64,000 bases of DNA from an uncultured Pseudomonadales bacterium (GTDB lineage Bacteria; Pseudomonadota; Gammaproteobacteria; Pseudomonadales; Pseudohongiellaceae). Numbering within the stretch: the stretch's first letter is position 1; the number at the start of each line of letters is the position of its first letter. The stretch covers positions 1 to 64,000 of the forward strand of contig CALTDI010000006.1 of the NCBI GenBank assembly GCA_943842505.1, in the 5' to 3' direction. The notes beneath the pieces are model-generated. The model did not search any database and was not told the DNA's origin. It was given only the letters and a program-made list of their open reading frames with translations. Shown here piece by piece: positions 44,011 to 50,080 of this stretch. A program made the translations under genes and the position numbers.

Positions 44011-44075
44011 ACATAACAATTAAATCAAATAGGAGCCAGGGCTGCGCCCTGCCCCTATTATTCAAAGCGTTATCT
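44011..44075 (+). other. attC6
   Basis: R'' ACATAAC (44011-44017), R' GTTATCT (44069-44075), stem GCCAGGGC/GCCCTG. The last six bases belong to cassette 7, which begins TTATCT. Confidence 0.9.
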
Positions 44076-44096
44076 GCACTCTTCATGATCAGGTGA

Positions 44097-44125
44097 TGCC
44101 ATTAGGCACACATTCATGGTAGAAT
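44097..44125 (+). promoter_or_regulatory. Cassette 7 toxin-antitoxin promoter
   Basis: TAGAAT at 44120-44125 ends 7 nt before the ATG. A weak -35 (TGCCAT, 44097-44102) is 17 bp upstream. It follows the leaderless geometry of the other modules, with poorer -35 match. Confidence 0.5.
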
Positions 44126-44132
44126 CCCCTGC

Positions 44133-44411
44133 ATGAAAGTCTTCAATTGGAATGCGGAGAAAAATCAAGAACTTATAAATACTCGAGGAGTATCCTTCGT
44201 AGATGTGGTCTTTTATCTACAGCAAGGAGAAATTTTAGATGACCTCGAACACCCGAACCCAGAAAAGTATTCGAACCAGCGAATATTCGTTCTAGAAATT
44301 GATGAATATGTCTATTTAGTCCCCTACGTTGAGGATAAGAATGAGATATTCCTCAAAACAATCATTCCTAGCAGGAAGGCTACAAAGCAATACCTTGGAG
44401 AACTAAAATGA
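44133..44411 (+). CDS. Cassette 7: BrnT-like toxin
   Basis: The 92-residue product reads FNWNAEKNQELINTRGVSFVDVV, HPNPEKYSNQRIFVLEIDEYVYLVPYV and FLKTIIPSRKATKQYL. The W-x-x-x-K-x-x-x-L...RGVSF start and the C-terminal I-P-S-R-K are the BrnT-like RNase pattern, of a branch with a different middle from cassette 8. It overlaps its antitoxin by 4 nt. Confidence 0.78.
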   Translation: MKVFNWNAEKNQELINTRGVSFVDVVFYLQQGEILDDLEHPNPEKYSNQRIFVLEIDEYVYLVPYVEDKNEIFLKTIIPSRKATKQYLGELK

Positions 44412-44692
44412 GCAAAGTAAATCTTAAAAAGGATGAGAAAGACCTTCTTAAAGGTTTTGAGTCTGGCGAATTCAAGTCAAAGCTTTCCAAAAAGCGTAAA
44501 GAACTTCTAATGTCAGCGGCAGAAGAGACTTTTAGAAAAGATAAACGAATAAATATTCGAATCTCTAGCCGAGACTTAGAGTCAATTCAGCGTAGAGCTT
44601 TAGAAGAAGGCATCCCTTACCAGACCCTTGTTTCGAGCATCCTTCACAAATATGTATCGGGAAGTTTTAAGAGTACGGCAGATAACAATTAA
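44408..44692 (+). CDS. Cassette 7: CopG/BrnA-type antitoxin
   Basis: The 94-residue product ends in a ribbon-helix-helix domain: DKRINIRISSRDLESIQRRA then LEEGIPYQTLVSSILHKYVSG, typical of CopG-like antitoxins that follow BrnT-type toxins. Its final residues ADNN and stop are encoded by attC7 (R'' AGATAAC). Confidence 0.85.
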   Translation: MSKVNLKKDEKDLLKGFESGEFKSKLSKKRKELLMSAAEETFRKDKRINIRISSRDLESIQRRALEEGIPYQTLVSSILHKYVSGSFKSTADNN

Positions 44693-44745
44693 ATCAAAAA
44701 GGAGACAGCGCTACGCAGCTGCCCCTATTATTAATGGCGTTATCT
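44680..44745 (+). other. attC7
   Basis: R'' AGATAAC (44680-44686) complements the cassette's own TTATCT start; R' GTTATCT (44739-44745). The antitoxin reading frame runs into it. Confidence 0.9.
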
Positions 44746-44769
44746 GTACCTGCTAGTTCAGTGTCGACC

Positions 44770-44803
44770 TTGACTATATTTACAATGTAGTTACACTGTA
44801 ACT
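44770..44803 (+). promoter_or_regulatory. Cassette 8 toxin-antitoxin promoter and operator
   Basis: TTGACT (44770-44775), 16 bp, TACACT (44792-44797), then 7 nt to ATG: predicted leaderless. The palindrome AGTTAC-ACT-GTAACT (44789-44803) covers the -10. Confidence 0.72.
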
Positions 44804-44804
44804 C

Positions 44805-45098
44805 ATGACCCATCTATCGTTTGAATGGGATTCGAAAAAAGAGGCCTCCAATGTTGCAAAGCATGGAGTATCTTTCTCTGAGGCTCAAACTGCCTTCACA
44901 GACGAGTTTGCCCGCCTTATCCCCGACCCAGACCACTCAGATGATGAAGACAGGTTCATTCTTCTCGGAACAAGTATTGGCTCACGACTCCTAGTCATTT
45001 GCCATTGCGTTCGTTCAGAGGACTCTATTCGTATAATTTCTGCTAGAAGAGCGCAGAAGCAAGAGCGAAAGGCTTATGAGGAATTCAGAAATGCGTAA
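44805..45098 (+). CDS. brnT: Cassette 8: BrnT toxin
   Basis: The 97-residue product FEWDSKKEASNVAKHGVSFS with EAQTAF, RFILLGTSIGSRLLVICHC and RIISARRAQKQERKAYEE is canonical BrnT, a RelE-fold RNase. Both the N-terminal W-D-x-x-K-x-x-x-N-x-x-K-H-G-V-S-F and the I-I-S-A-R catalytic strand are present. The antitoxin ATG overlaps its end by 8 nt. Confidence 0.93.
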   Translation: MTHLSFEWDSKKEASNVAKHGVSFSEAQTAFTDEFARLIPDPDHSDDEDRFILLGTSIGSRLLVICHCVRSEDSIRIISARRAQKQERKAYEEFRNA

Positions 45099-45300
45099 AA
45101 GTTATGATTTTTCAGATTCAGTGAAGAATCCCTATGCGAAGAAACTCAAGAAACAGATCACGATTCGTCTCGACGAGGATACTATCGGGTACTTTAAAGA
45201 ACTCGCTGAAGCAAAAGGGATTCCTTATCAGAGCTTAATCAATCTGTACTTGAGAGATTGTGCACAAACTCACAGAGACCTCAAACTCCAGTGGAATTGA
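45091..45300 (+). CDS. brnA: Cassette 8: BrnA antitoxin
   Basis: I take ATG 45091 (MRKSYDFSDSVKNPYAKKLK), the usual BrnA start; an ATG five codons earlier is in frame. The 69-residue product has the RHH domain KQITIRLDEDTIGYFKELA and GIPYQSLINLYLRDCA. It should repress the cassette promoter and neutralise BrnT. Stop lies one base before attC8. Confidence 0.93.
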   Translation: MRKSYDFSDSVKNPYAKKLKKQITIRLDEDTIGYFKELAEAKGIPYQSLINLYLRDCAQTHRDLKLQWN

Positions 45301-45301
45301 C

Positions 45302-45367
45302 AGATAACAAACAATTCAAAAAGGAAGCAGCGTTTCACGGCTGCTCCCATTGTTCAAAGCGTTATCT
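45302..45367 (+). other. attC8
   Basis: R'' AGATAAC (45302-45308), R' GTTATCT (45361-45367). L'' and L' are slightly diverged (CAATTCAAAAAGG, CCCATTGTTC) relative to the other sites. Confidence 0.88.
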
Positions 45368-45378
45368 GCACCAATATC

Positions 45379-45411
45379 TTGCCAAACTCAAAGTGATAGA
45401 ATAGTATCACT
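45379..45411 (+). promoter_or_regulatory. Cassette 9 toxin-antitoxin promoter and operator
   Basis: TTGCCA (45379-45384), 17 bp, TAGTAT (45402-45407), then 6 nt to ATG: predicted leaderless. The 20-bp palindrome AGTGATA-GAATAG-TATCACT (45392-45411) is a good Phd-type operator. Confidence 0.75.
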
Positions 45412-45413
45412 CT

Positions 45414-45671
45414 ATGAAAACAGAACTTGTAACGACCTTAAAGCGACAGGCTACAAAAATCCTTGCGGATTTACGTGCTTCCAAAGAACCCGTTCTTATA
45501 ACTGAGCATGGTCAACCATCCGCATATCTCTTAGATGTCGGTGACTATGAGATGATGCAGAGCCGAATACGAATTCTTGAGGGGATCGCTAAAGGCGAGA
45601 CCGCAGTTCAAGAAGGTCGTGTTTTCAGCCACCATGAAGCCGAAAAAAAATTAGGCAAATGGCTGAAATAG
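45414..45671 (+). CDS. Cassette 9: Phd/YefM-family antitoxin
   Basis: The 85-residue product reads LKRQATKILADLRASKEPVL then ITEHGQPSAYLLDVGDYEMM, the Phd DNA-binding fold, and ends with a short helical tail that would wrap the toxin. It precedes the toxin and overlaps it by 13 nt. Confidence 0.9.
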   Translation: MKTELVTTLKRQATKILADLRASKEPVLITEHGQPSAYLLDVGDYEMMQSRIRILEGIAKGETAVQEGRVFSHHEAEKKLGKWLK

Positions 45672-45976
45672 TTTGGACTGAGCCCGCTCTTGAGGACTTA
45701 GACGAGATAGCCGAATACATAGCTTTGGACAAGCTCAATGCGGCTCAGAATCTCGTACGTGCAGTGTTTAAGCGTATAGATTTACTAAGTCAATCACCAA
45801 ATTCCGGGAGAAAGGTTCCTGAGCTCTCCCCATCAAAGTATAAGGAAGTTATCGTCGTCCCTTGCAGAGTGTTTTATCGCCACACAGAAGGCTCTGTCTA
45901 TATTCTGCATGTAATGAGAGTCGAGAGAGAGCTACGTAAATATTTGCTGCAAGATAGAGATTTGAAAGGCAAATAA
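45659..45976 (+). CDS. Cassette 9: ParE/RelE-family toxin
   Basis: The 105-residue product has IVWTEPALEDLDEIAEYIAL, LLSQSPNSGRKVPELSPSKYKEV and VPCRVFYRHTEGSVYILHVM plus RVERELRKYL. This is the ParE-like branch of the RelE superfamily (gyrase or ribosome target cannot be told from sequence). Its stop codon is the TAA inside attC9. Confidence 0.9.
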   Translation: MAEIVWTEPALEDLDEIAEYIALDKLNAAQNLVRAVFKRIDLLSQSPNSGRKVPELSPSKYKEVIVVPCRVFYRHTEGSVYILHVMRVERELRKYLLQDRDLKGK

Positions 45977-46036
45977 CAATCAAATCAAAAAGGAAGCAGT
46001 GCTACGCGACTGCGCCTATTATTAAGTGCGTTATGT
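45971..46036 (+). other. attC9
   Basis: R'' AAATAAC (45971-45977), R' GTTATGT (46030-46036). R'' should be AGATAAC to match the cassette's own start (TTATCT), so it has one mismatch. Stem GGAAGCAGTGC/GCGACTGCGCC. Confidence 0.85.
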
Positions 46037-46047
46037 TGCTTTTTGAA

Positions 46048-46362
46048 TTAGGAGATAGCCTTCGCTACATCCTTAGGAGAAGCTCCAAGAGCAAGAAGTG
46101 ATTTAACTAATAGATCAATTGAGACCGAAGGATCACCCGCTTCCATTTTGGCAACACGAGACTGACTGGTTTTGAAAATTTTGGCGACTTCAACCTGGCT
46201 CAATTTTCCTTTGGCACGATGGGCCTTGAGCGTATTGCTTAAGGCGTATTTCATTTCGATATATGCCACCTCTTCCGGTGACAATTCTAAGAAATCCTCT
46301 ACAGAACCAACTTTCCAGCCTTGGGCTTCAAGTTTCTTTTGCTTAGCGGCTTTCTTCGTCAT
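46048..46362 (-). CDS. Cassette 10: XRE-family antitoxin (reverse orientation)
   Basis: The 104-residue product has a basic N-terminus (MTKKAAKQKKLEAQGWKVGS), a linker, and an HTH domain GKLSQVEVAKIFKTSQSRVAKME. It is the HigA-like partner of the Gp49-like toxin and overlaps its 3' end by 20 nt. The module is on the minus strand. Confidence 0.88.
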   Translation of the reverse strand: MTKKAAKQKKLEAQGWKVGSVEDFLELSPEEVAYIEMKYALSNTLKAHRAKGKLSQVEVAKIFKTSQSRVAKMEAGDPSVSIDLLVKSLLALGASPKDVAKAIS

Positions 46363-46680
46363 ATTTCCTCAATCTAGTCTTAGAATTATCAATAACCGCT
46401 TTAGGTGTTTTGGTAGTCTTCTTTCCAAACACTTCGACTATCACTATGGCGTCGGCATCAATTCTGTAGATAATTCGCCAAATTTTATCTTCATCAGTGA
46501 TCCTCAGTTCGTGACAGCTACGGCCTACGGAAGGCATAGGTCGGGAATGAGGCATGGCAACCAGAGTGCCATCTGCAATACTCTCAACAAGTATCCGGCC
46601 TCCAGCCTCGCAGCAGCAGAAAGCGGAGGTGTTTTAACCTCTCCATGGAGCCATACGAGTGGCTTGTCCTTTGGGCTCAT
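46343..46680 (-). pseudogene. Cassette 10: Gp49-like (HigB-type) toxin, frameshifted
   Basis: From ATG 46680 the frame reads MSPKDKPLVWLHGEVKTPPL then SAAARLEAGYLLRVLQ. After about 46573 homology continues one frame over as DGTLVAMPHSRPMPS and CHELRI, WRIIYRIDADAIVIVEVFGKKT. A missing base near 46556-46575 (one G) explains this. Together they make a normal 112-residue Gp49-like toxin. As read, only a 70-residue C-terminal ORF from 46555 is left, so the toxin is probably dead, unless the base is an assembly error. Confidence 0.78.
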
Positions 46681-46716
46681 GAGGTGTAGATTATGTCATA
46701 TTCGACATATATGCAA
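46678..46716 (-). promoter_or_regulatory. Cassette 10 toxin-antitoxin promoter and operator
   Basis: On the minus strand: TTGCAT (46716-46711), 17 bp, TAATCT (46693-46688), then 7 nt to the ATG at 46680: predicted leaderless. The palindrome TATGTC-GAATAT-GACATA (46692-46709) lies between. Confidence 0.7.
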
Positions 46717-46733
46717 GGACCAGTGCCCGCGCA

Positions 46734-46792
46734 ACATAACAATCAAATCAAAAAGGAAGGGCTACGCTCTCCTATTATTAAAAGCGTTATGC
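46734..46792 (+). other. attC10
   Basis: R'' ACATAAC (46734-46740), R' GTTATGC (46786-46792), a short stem. The last six bases begin cassette 11 (TTATGC). Confidence 0.9.
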
Positions 46793-46795
46793 AGC

Positions 46796-46823
46796 TTGAC
46801 TTCGTTGCGCAACACGCTACACT
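46796..46823 (+). promoter_or_regulatory. Cassette 11 toxin-antitoxin promoter
   Basis: TTGACT (46796-46801), 16 bp, TACACT (46818-46823), then 6 nt to ATG: predicted leaderless. The palindrome GTTGCGCAAC (46804-46813) lies between the boxes. Confidence 0.75.
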
Positions 46824-46829
46824 ACTTGG

Positions 46830-47108
46830 ATGATCAAATCCTTCAAGCATAAAGGATTAAAAAATTACTTCGAATCCGGCACTACTCGCGGGATTCAGGC
46901 TGCCCACGCCAAGAAGCTAAGGTTACAACTAGCGGCCTTGGATACAGCCACTTCTATCGATGACATGGATATCCCTGGGTATCAGCTTCACCCTCTAAAA
47001 GGGAATCGTAAAGGACTTTGGTCAATTTCTGTCAGCGGAAACTGGAGGGCTACCTTCGAGTTTTTGGATGGAAATGCATTCATACTCGACTATGAGGACT
47101 ATCACTAA
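46830..47108 (+). CDS. higB: Cassette 11: HigB toxin
   Basis: The 92-residue product MIKSFKHKGLKNYFESGTTR with GIQAAHAKKLRLQLAALDTA, PGYQLHPLKGNRKGLWSISV and NWRATFEF...DYEDYH is the classic HigB (RelE-superfamily host-inhibition toxin). The stop overlaps the higA start by one base. Confidence 0.94.
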   Translation: MIKSFKHKGLKNYFESGTTRGIQAAHAKKLRLQLAALDTATSIDDMDIPGYQLHPLKGNRKGLWSISVSGNWRATFEFLDGNAFILDYEDYH

Positions 47109-47401
47109 TGGGCATGCATAACCCCCCACATCCAGGAGAATTTGTTCTGGCAACATATATGGAACCGTTCGGCCTAAGTTGCCGCTACCTAGCAAAGCAG
47201 CTCAACGTTGCCGCCTCCACTCTAAATCGTATTCTTAAGCAGCAGAGTGGTGTTAGCCCGGAAATGGCCCTACGCCTTTCTAAGTCGCTGGGTCGCAGTC
47301 CAGAGAGCTGGCTTGCTATGCAAGATGCTTACGACCTTTCTCAGGCAAAAAAGACCGTGAAACTGAGCAAGGTGCAGAAGGTTAAGCTGGCCGCAGCATA
47401 A
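47108..47401 (+). CDS. higA: Cassette 11: HigA antitoxin
   Basis: The 97-residue product starts MGMHNPPHPGEFVLATYMEP and has the HTH CRYLAKQLNVAASTLNRILK, RLSKSLGRSPESWLAMQDAYDL, canonical HigA. The stop TAA is part of the attC11 R'' core GCATAAC. Confidence 0.94.
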   Translation: MGMHNPPHPGEFVLATYMEPFGLSCRYLAKQLNVAASTLNRILKQQSGVSPEMALRLSKSLGRSPESWLAMQDAYDLSQAKKTVKLSKVQKVKLAAA

Positions 47402-47460
47402 CAATTAAATCAAAAAGGAGTCTGGGCTACGCCCAGCCTCTATTATTCAAAGCGTTATGT
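47396..47460 (+). other. attC11
   Basis: R'' GCATAAC (47396-47402) complements the cassette's own TTATGC; R' GTTATGT (47454-47460). Stem GTCTGGGC/GCCCAGCC, related to attC3/attC4. Confidence 0.9.
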
Positions 47461-47504
47461 GCACAGTGCGTGTCCGATAAGATTAAGAGATTAATGGAAG
47501 TTGC

Positions 47505-48041
47505 ATGAGCAATGAGAATCTACAAAGATGGGCGCTAGTAGCTGAAATCGTTGGTGGAATGGCTGTGGTTGCCTCACTAATCGCCGTGGCATATGAGCTG
47601 AGGCAAAGTACTGATCAATCAATACTGAACACTTCCGCTCTTGAGATCGCAACATACCAAGATTTGACAAATAATATTTCTGATCTCAATGCAATCGTAA
47701 TTGAAAGCTCTGAGCTTGCCGATATATTTATCCGATCTGTTAAGGACGGTGATTCTCTTACCGAGAATGAACTTATGAGATTCAATACCTATATTATCAA
47801 TCTCTTCAGACACGGGGATATGGCCTACTTTCAATATGAACGCGGAGCCATAAATCAAGAAAGACTTAACTCGGTACTGGCAATACTGACTTCTAGGCTA
47901 GACAACCCTATAGTCAACTATCAATGGGAAAGCTTTAAAAAACAAAATGTTTTCTCTGCTGCATATACCGATTATGTTGATGATTTATCACAAGACCAAC
48001 TCATGGGTATTTCAGATTTATTTGAGAAGCAATCTTTTTGA
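47505..48041 (+). CDS. Cassette 12: single-TM protein of the cassette family
   Basis: The 178-residue product has LQRWALVAEIVGGMAVVASL and IAVAYELRQSTDQ: TM near residues 9-30 with AEIVGG. The soluble domain shows DSLTENELMRFNTYIINLFR and HGDMAYFQYERGAINQERL, then YQWESFKKQNVFSAAYTDYV, the family's E-R-F helix, Q-Y-x-x-G and terminal F-x-x-x-V-D elements. A GGAAG Shine-Dalgarno lies before the ATG. Confidence 0.8.
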   Translation: MSNENLQRWALVAEIVGGMAVVASLIAVAYELRQSTDQSILNTSALEIATYQDLTNNISDLNAIVIESSELADIFIRSVKDGDSLTENELMRFNTYIINLFRHGDMAYFQYERGAINQERLNSVLAILTSRLDNPIVNYQWESFKKQNVFSAAYTDYVDDLSQDQLMGISDLFEKQSF

Positions 48042-48047
48042 AAAGGC

Positions 48048-48106
48048 ACATAACAATCAAATCAAAAAAGACGCACGTTCCGCGCCTATTATTAAGGGCG
48101 TTATGT
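48048..48106 (+). other. attC12
   Basis: R'' ACATAAC (48048-48054), R' GTTATGT (48100-48106), short stem ACGCACG-TTC-CGCGCC. Confidence 0.9.
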
Positions 48107-48169
48107 GTTTCGATGCGTCTAGCTATGTAAGTAACAAGAGAAATAATAAATTGAATTATAGGAAATGGT

Positions 48170-48682
48170 ATGGAGTTCTCTGATTGGAGTGTGGTTGCTG
48201 AGTTAATCTCAGCAATTGGCATCATCATCACCCTTATCTATCTTGCTCTGCAAGTTCACCAGAACACTCGCCAAGAAGAATTTCAAGGGTTGCAAGCAGC
48301 AATTCTAAGATTTCTTAACAATGTAGACGAAATAACAAAAACTGAAGAAAATGCTGAAGTTTTTCGTAAGGGGTTGAATCAATTCAGCGAGCTTCCAGCA
48401 GCAACCCAAGGAGCTTTTCATTCAAAAATGCATTCATTGCTACACGGGTTCCACAGTATTTGGATATTATACAAAAGCGGTATACTTCCGGAGTATGAAT
48501 TGGTAGCTATGCGCCGAATATATGTCGAATTGTTGATGTCTCCAGGTGGGGGCCAATGGTGGAAATCATTCAAGCACATTCCTCCCCCGCATCTAGTAGC
48601 CTATCTAGACGAGGAGGTTCAAAAATCTCAAGGAAAGATAGAGCCAGCAAATCTGGCATACCCATGGTTACATGGCGACTAG
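48170..48682 (+). CDS. Cassette 13: single-TM protein of the cassette family
   Basis: The 170-residue product starts MEFSDWSVVAELISAIGIII then TLIYLALQVHQNTRQ, a textbook family N-terminus (TM about 7-27). The soluble part has LLHGFHSIWILYKSGILPEY and PGGGQWWKSFKHIPPPHLVAYLDE, again the G-x-L and WW...YLD elements. AGGAA precedes the ATG. Confidence 0.82.
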   Translation: MEFSDWSVVAELISAIGIIITLIYLALQVHQNTRQEEFQGLQAAILRFLNNVDEITKTEENAEVFRKGLNQFSELPAATQGAFHSKMHSLLHGFHSIWILYKSGILPEYELVAMRRIYVELLMSPGGGQWWKSFKHIPPPHLVAYLDEEVQKSQGKIEPANLAYPWLHGD

Positions 48683-48753
48683 AATGAAGGCTAAACTCAG
48701 AAACCGCTCGGCGACAATTGAAACGTAGCAAACATGTTTGAACAATGGCCAAC

Positions 48754-48814
48754 ACATAACAAACAAATCAAAAAGGACGCGCGCGTTGCGCGCCTATTAT
48801 TAAGGCCGTTAAGT
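48754..48814 (+). other. attC13
   Basis: R'' ACATAAC (48754-48760), R' GTTAAGT (48808-48814), stem GACGCGCGCGTTGCGCGCC. The last six bases begin cassette 14 (TTAAGT). Confidence 0.88.
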
Positions 48815-48834
48815 TTCTAGTGGAGCTTTAAAGT

Positions 48835-49323
48835 TTGGAAATTCGAGAAGCGACCGAACAAGATTTTGACTCGATTTGGCCGATTTTTCGGGAAATTGCA
48901 TCGACTGGCGAAACTTATGCCTATGATAGAAGCACTCCTAGAGATGAAGCATTCGAGCTCTGGATGGAATATCCTAGAAAGACTTTTGTATTCGAAGAAA
49001 ATGGAGAAATATTAGGCACGTATTACATTGTTACAAATCATTCAGGCCCTGGCGATCATGTGTGCAATTGTGGCTATATGGTTTCATCGAATGCGCGAGG
49101 TAAAGGACTTGCTACATCTATGTGCGAGCACTCTCAAGAGATCGCGAAATTAATGGGCTACAAAGCGATGCAGTTTAATTTCGTTGCTTCCTCAAATGAA
49201 AGCGCAGTTCGACTTTGGGAAAAACTCGGATTTGAATCCGTTGGCAGGCTGCCTAAAGCATTCAATCATCCGGGCCAAGGCTTCGTTGACGCATTAGTAA
49301 TGTACAAATGGCTTGAAACATAA
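48835..49323 (+). CDS. Cassette 14: GNAT-family N-acetyltransferase
   Basis: The 162-residue product (TTG start, GGAG upstream) has the GNAT start EIREATEQDFDSIWPIFREI, the acetyl-CoA motif SSNARGKGLATSMCEHSQEI (R-G-x-G-L-A) and VASSNESAVRLWEKLGFESVG. It resembles acetyltransferases of the phosphinothricin/L-amino-acid type, but the substrate is unknown. It is the only recognised enzyme among the cassettes. Stop codon TAA lies in attC14. Confidence 0.9.
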   Translation: MEIREATEQDFDSIWPIFREIASTGETYAYDRSTPRDEAFELWMEYPRKTFVFEENGEILGTYYIVTNHSGPGDHVCNCGYMVSSNARGKGLATSMCEHSQEIAKLMGYKAMQFNFVASSNESAVRLWEKLGFESVGRLPKAFNHPGQGFVDALVMYKWLET

Positions 49324-49376
49324 CAATCAAATCAAAAAGGTAGCGCTACGCGCTTCTATTATTAAGGGCATTATGT
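49318..49376 (+). other. attC14 (core base mutated)
   Basis: R'' ACATAAC (49318-49324), but R' reads ATTATGT (49370-49376): the invariant crossover G is an A. R'' also does not match the cassette's own TTAAGT start. Cassettes 14 and 15 may therefore move as one unit. Confidence 0.85.
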
Positions 49377-49460
49377 TTCTCTTCGAATATCGAAACTAAT
49401 TCAAACTACATACATCTATTGAGTACTACAACAAATTTCATATAGAGGGAAAACATAAAA

Positions 49461-49949
49461 ATGCTGGAAAATTTGGGAAATCTAGGAGACTTTCTAGGCG
49501 GAATCGGGGTTGTAGTCACTCTTATTTATCTTGCCACTCAAATCCGGCAGAACACTCGTCAGCTTAAATTAGATACAGAATCAGCTAAAACAATTGCTTT
49601 CGAGGGAACAAATTCGGATATTAGCCGCTGGATTGAAGAAATCGTTGCCAATCGTGATGTTGCAGAGCTTTGGACACGGGGCTTGAAAGACATAGATCAA
49701 TTAGATGAGACTGACAGATTACGATTTGACTATTTGGGCATGCAATTGTTACAGGCTTGGCAAATCGTATATAGACGATCTGAACAAGTTGAGAATACTG
49801 AGCTTTGGACAACTACTATTCTCTACTTCAATATGTACTCGCGAAGTCCTGGGTTTCGAACTTTATGGGAAACAAGCAAAGGATTACTGTTGCATGATTA
49901 TGTGGCAGCAGTGGAAAGCCAGCGGAAGCAATTTGAATCGGAACATTAA
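49461..49949 (+). CDS. Cassette 15: single-TM protein of the cassette family
   Basis: The 162-residue product starts MLENLGNLGDFLGGIGVVVT and LIYLATQIRQNTRQ: TM about 7-26. The soluble domain has QLDETDRLRFDYLGMQLLQA, WQIVYRRSEQVENTELW, then RSPGFRTLWETSKGLLLHDYV, showing the D-x-R-F, Y-R and G-F-R-x-x-W elements. A GAGGGA precedes the ATG. Confidence 0.82.
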   Translation: MLENLGNLGDFLGGIGVVVTLIYLATQIRQNTRQLKLDTESAKTIAFEGTNSDISRWIEEIVANRDVAELWTRGLKDIDQLDETDRLRFDYLGMQLLQAWQIVYRRSEQVENTELWTTTILYFNMYSRSPGFRTLWETSKGLLLHDYVAAVESQRKQFESEH

Positions 49950-49966
49950 GGCACAGAGGTGCCGAA

Positions 49967-50025
49967 ACATAACAAACAAATAAAAAAGGACGCGCGTTCC
50001 GCGCCTATTATTAAGGGCGTTATGT
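49967..50025 (+). other. attC15
   Basis: R'' ACATAAC (49967-49973), R' GTTATGT (50019-50025), stem ACGCGCG-TTC-CGCGCC. This is the site most like the chromosomal relic at 23958. Confidence 0.9.
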
Positions 50026-50080
50026 GTTTCGTATCATCGGCTTTTGGCCGGATACGGTCGAATAGCAATGAGAATAACAA

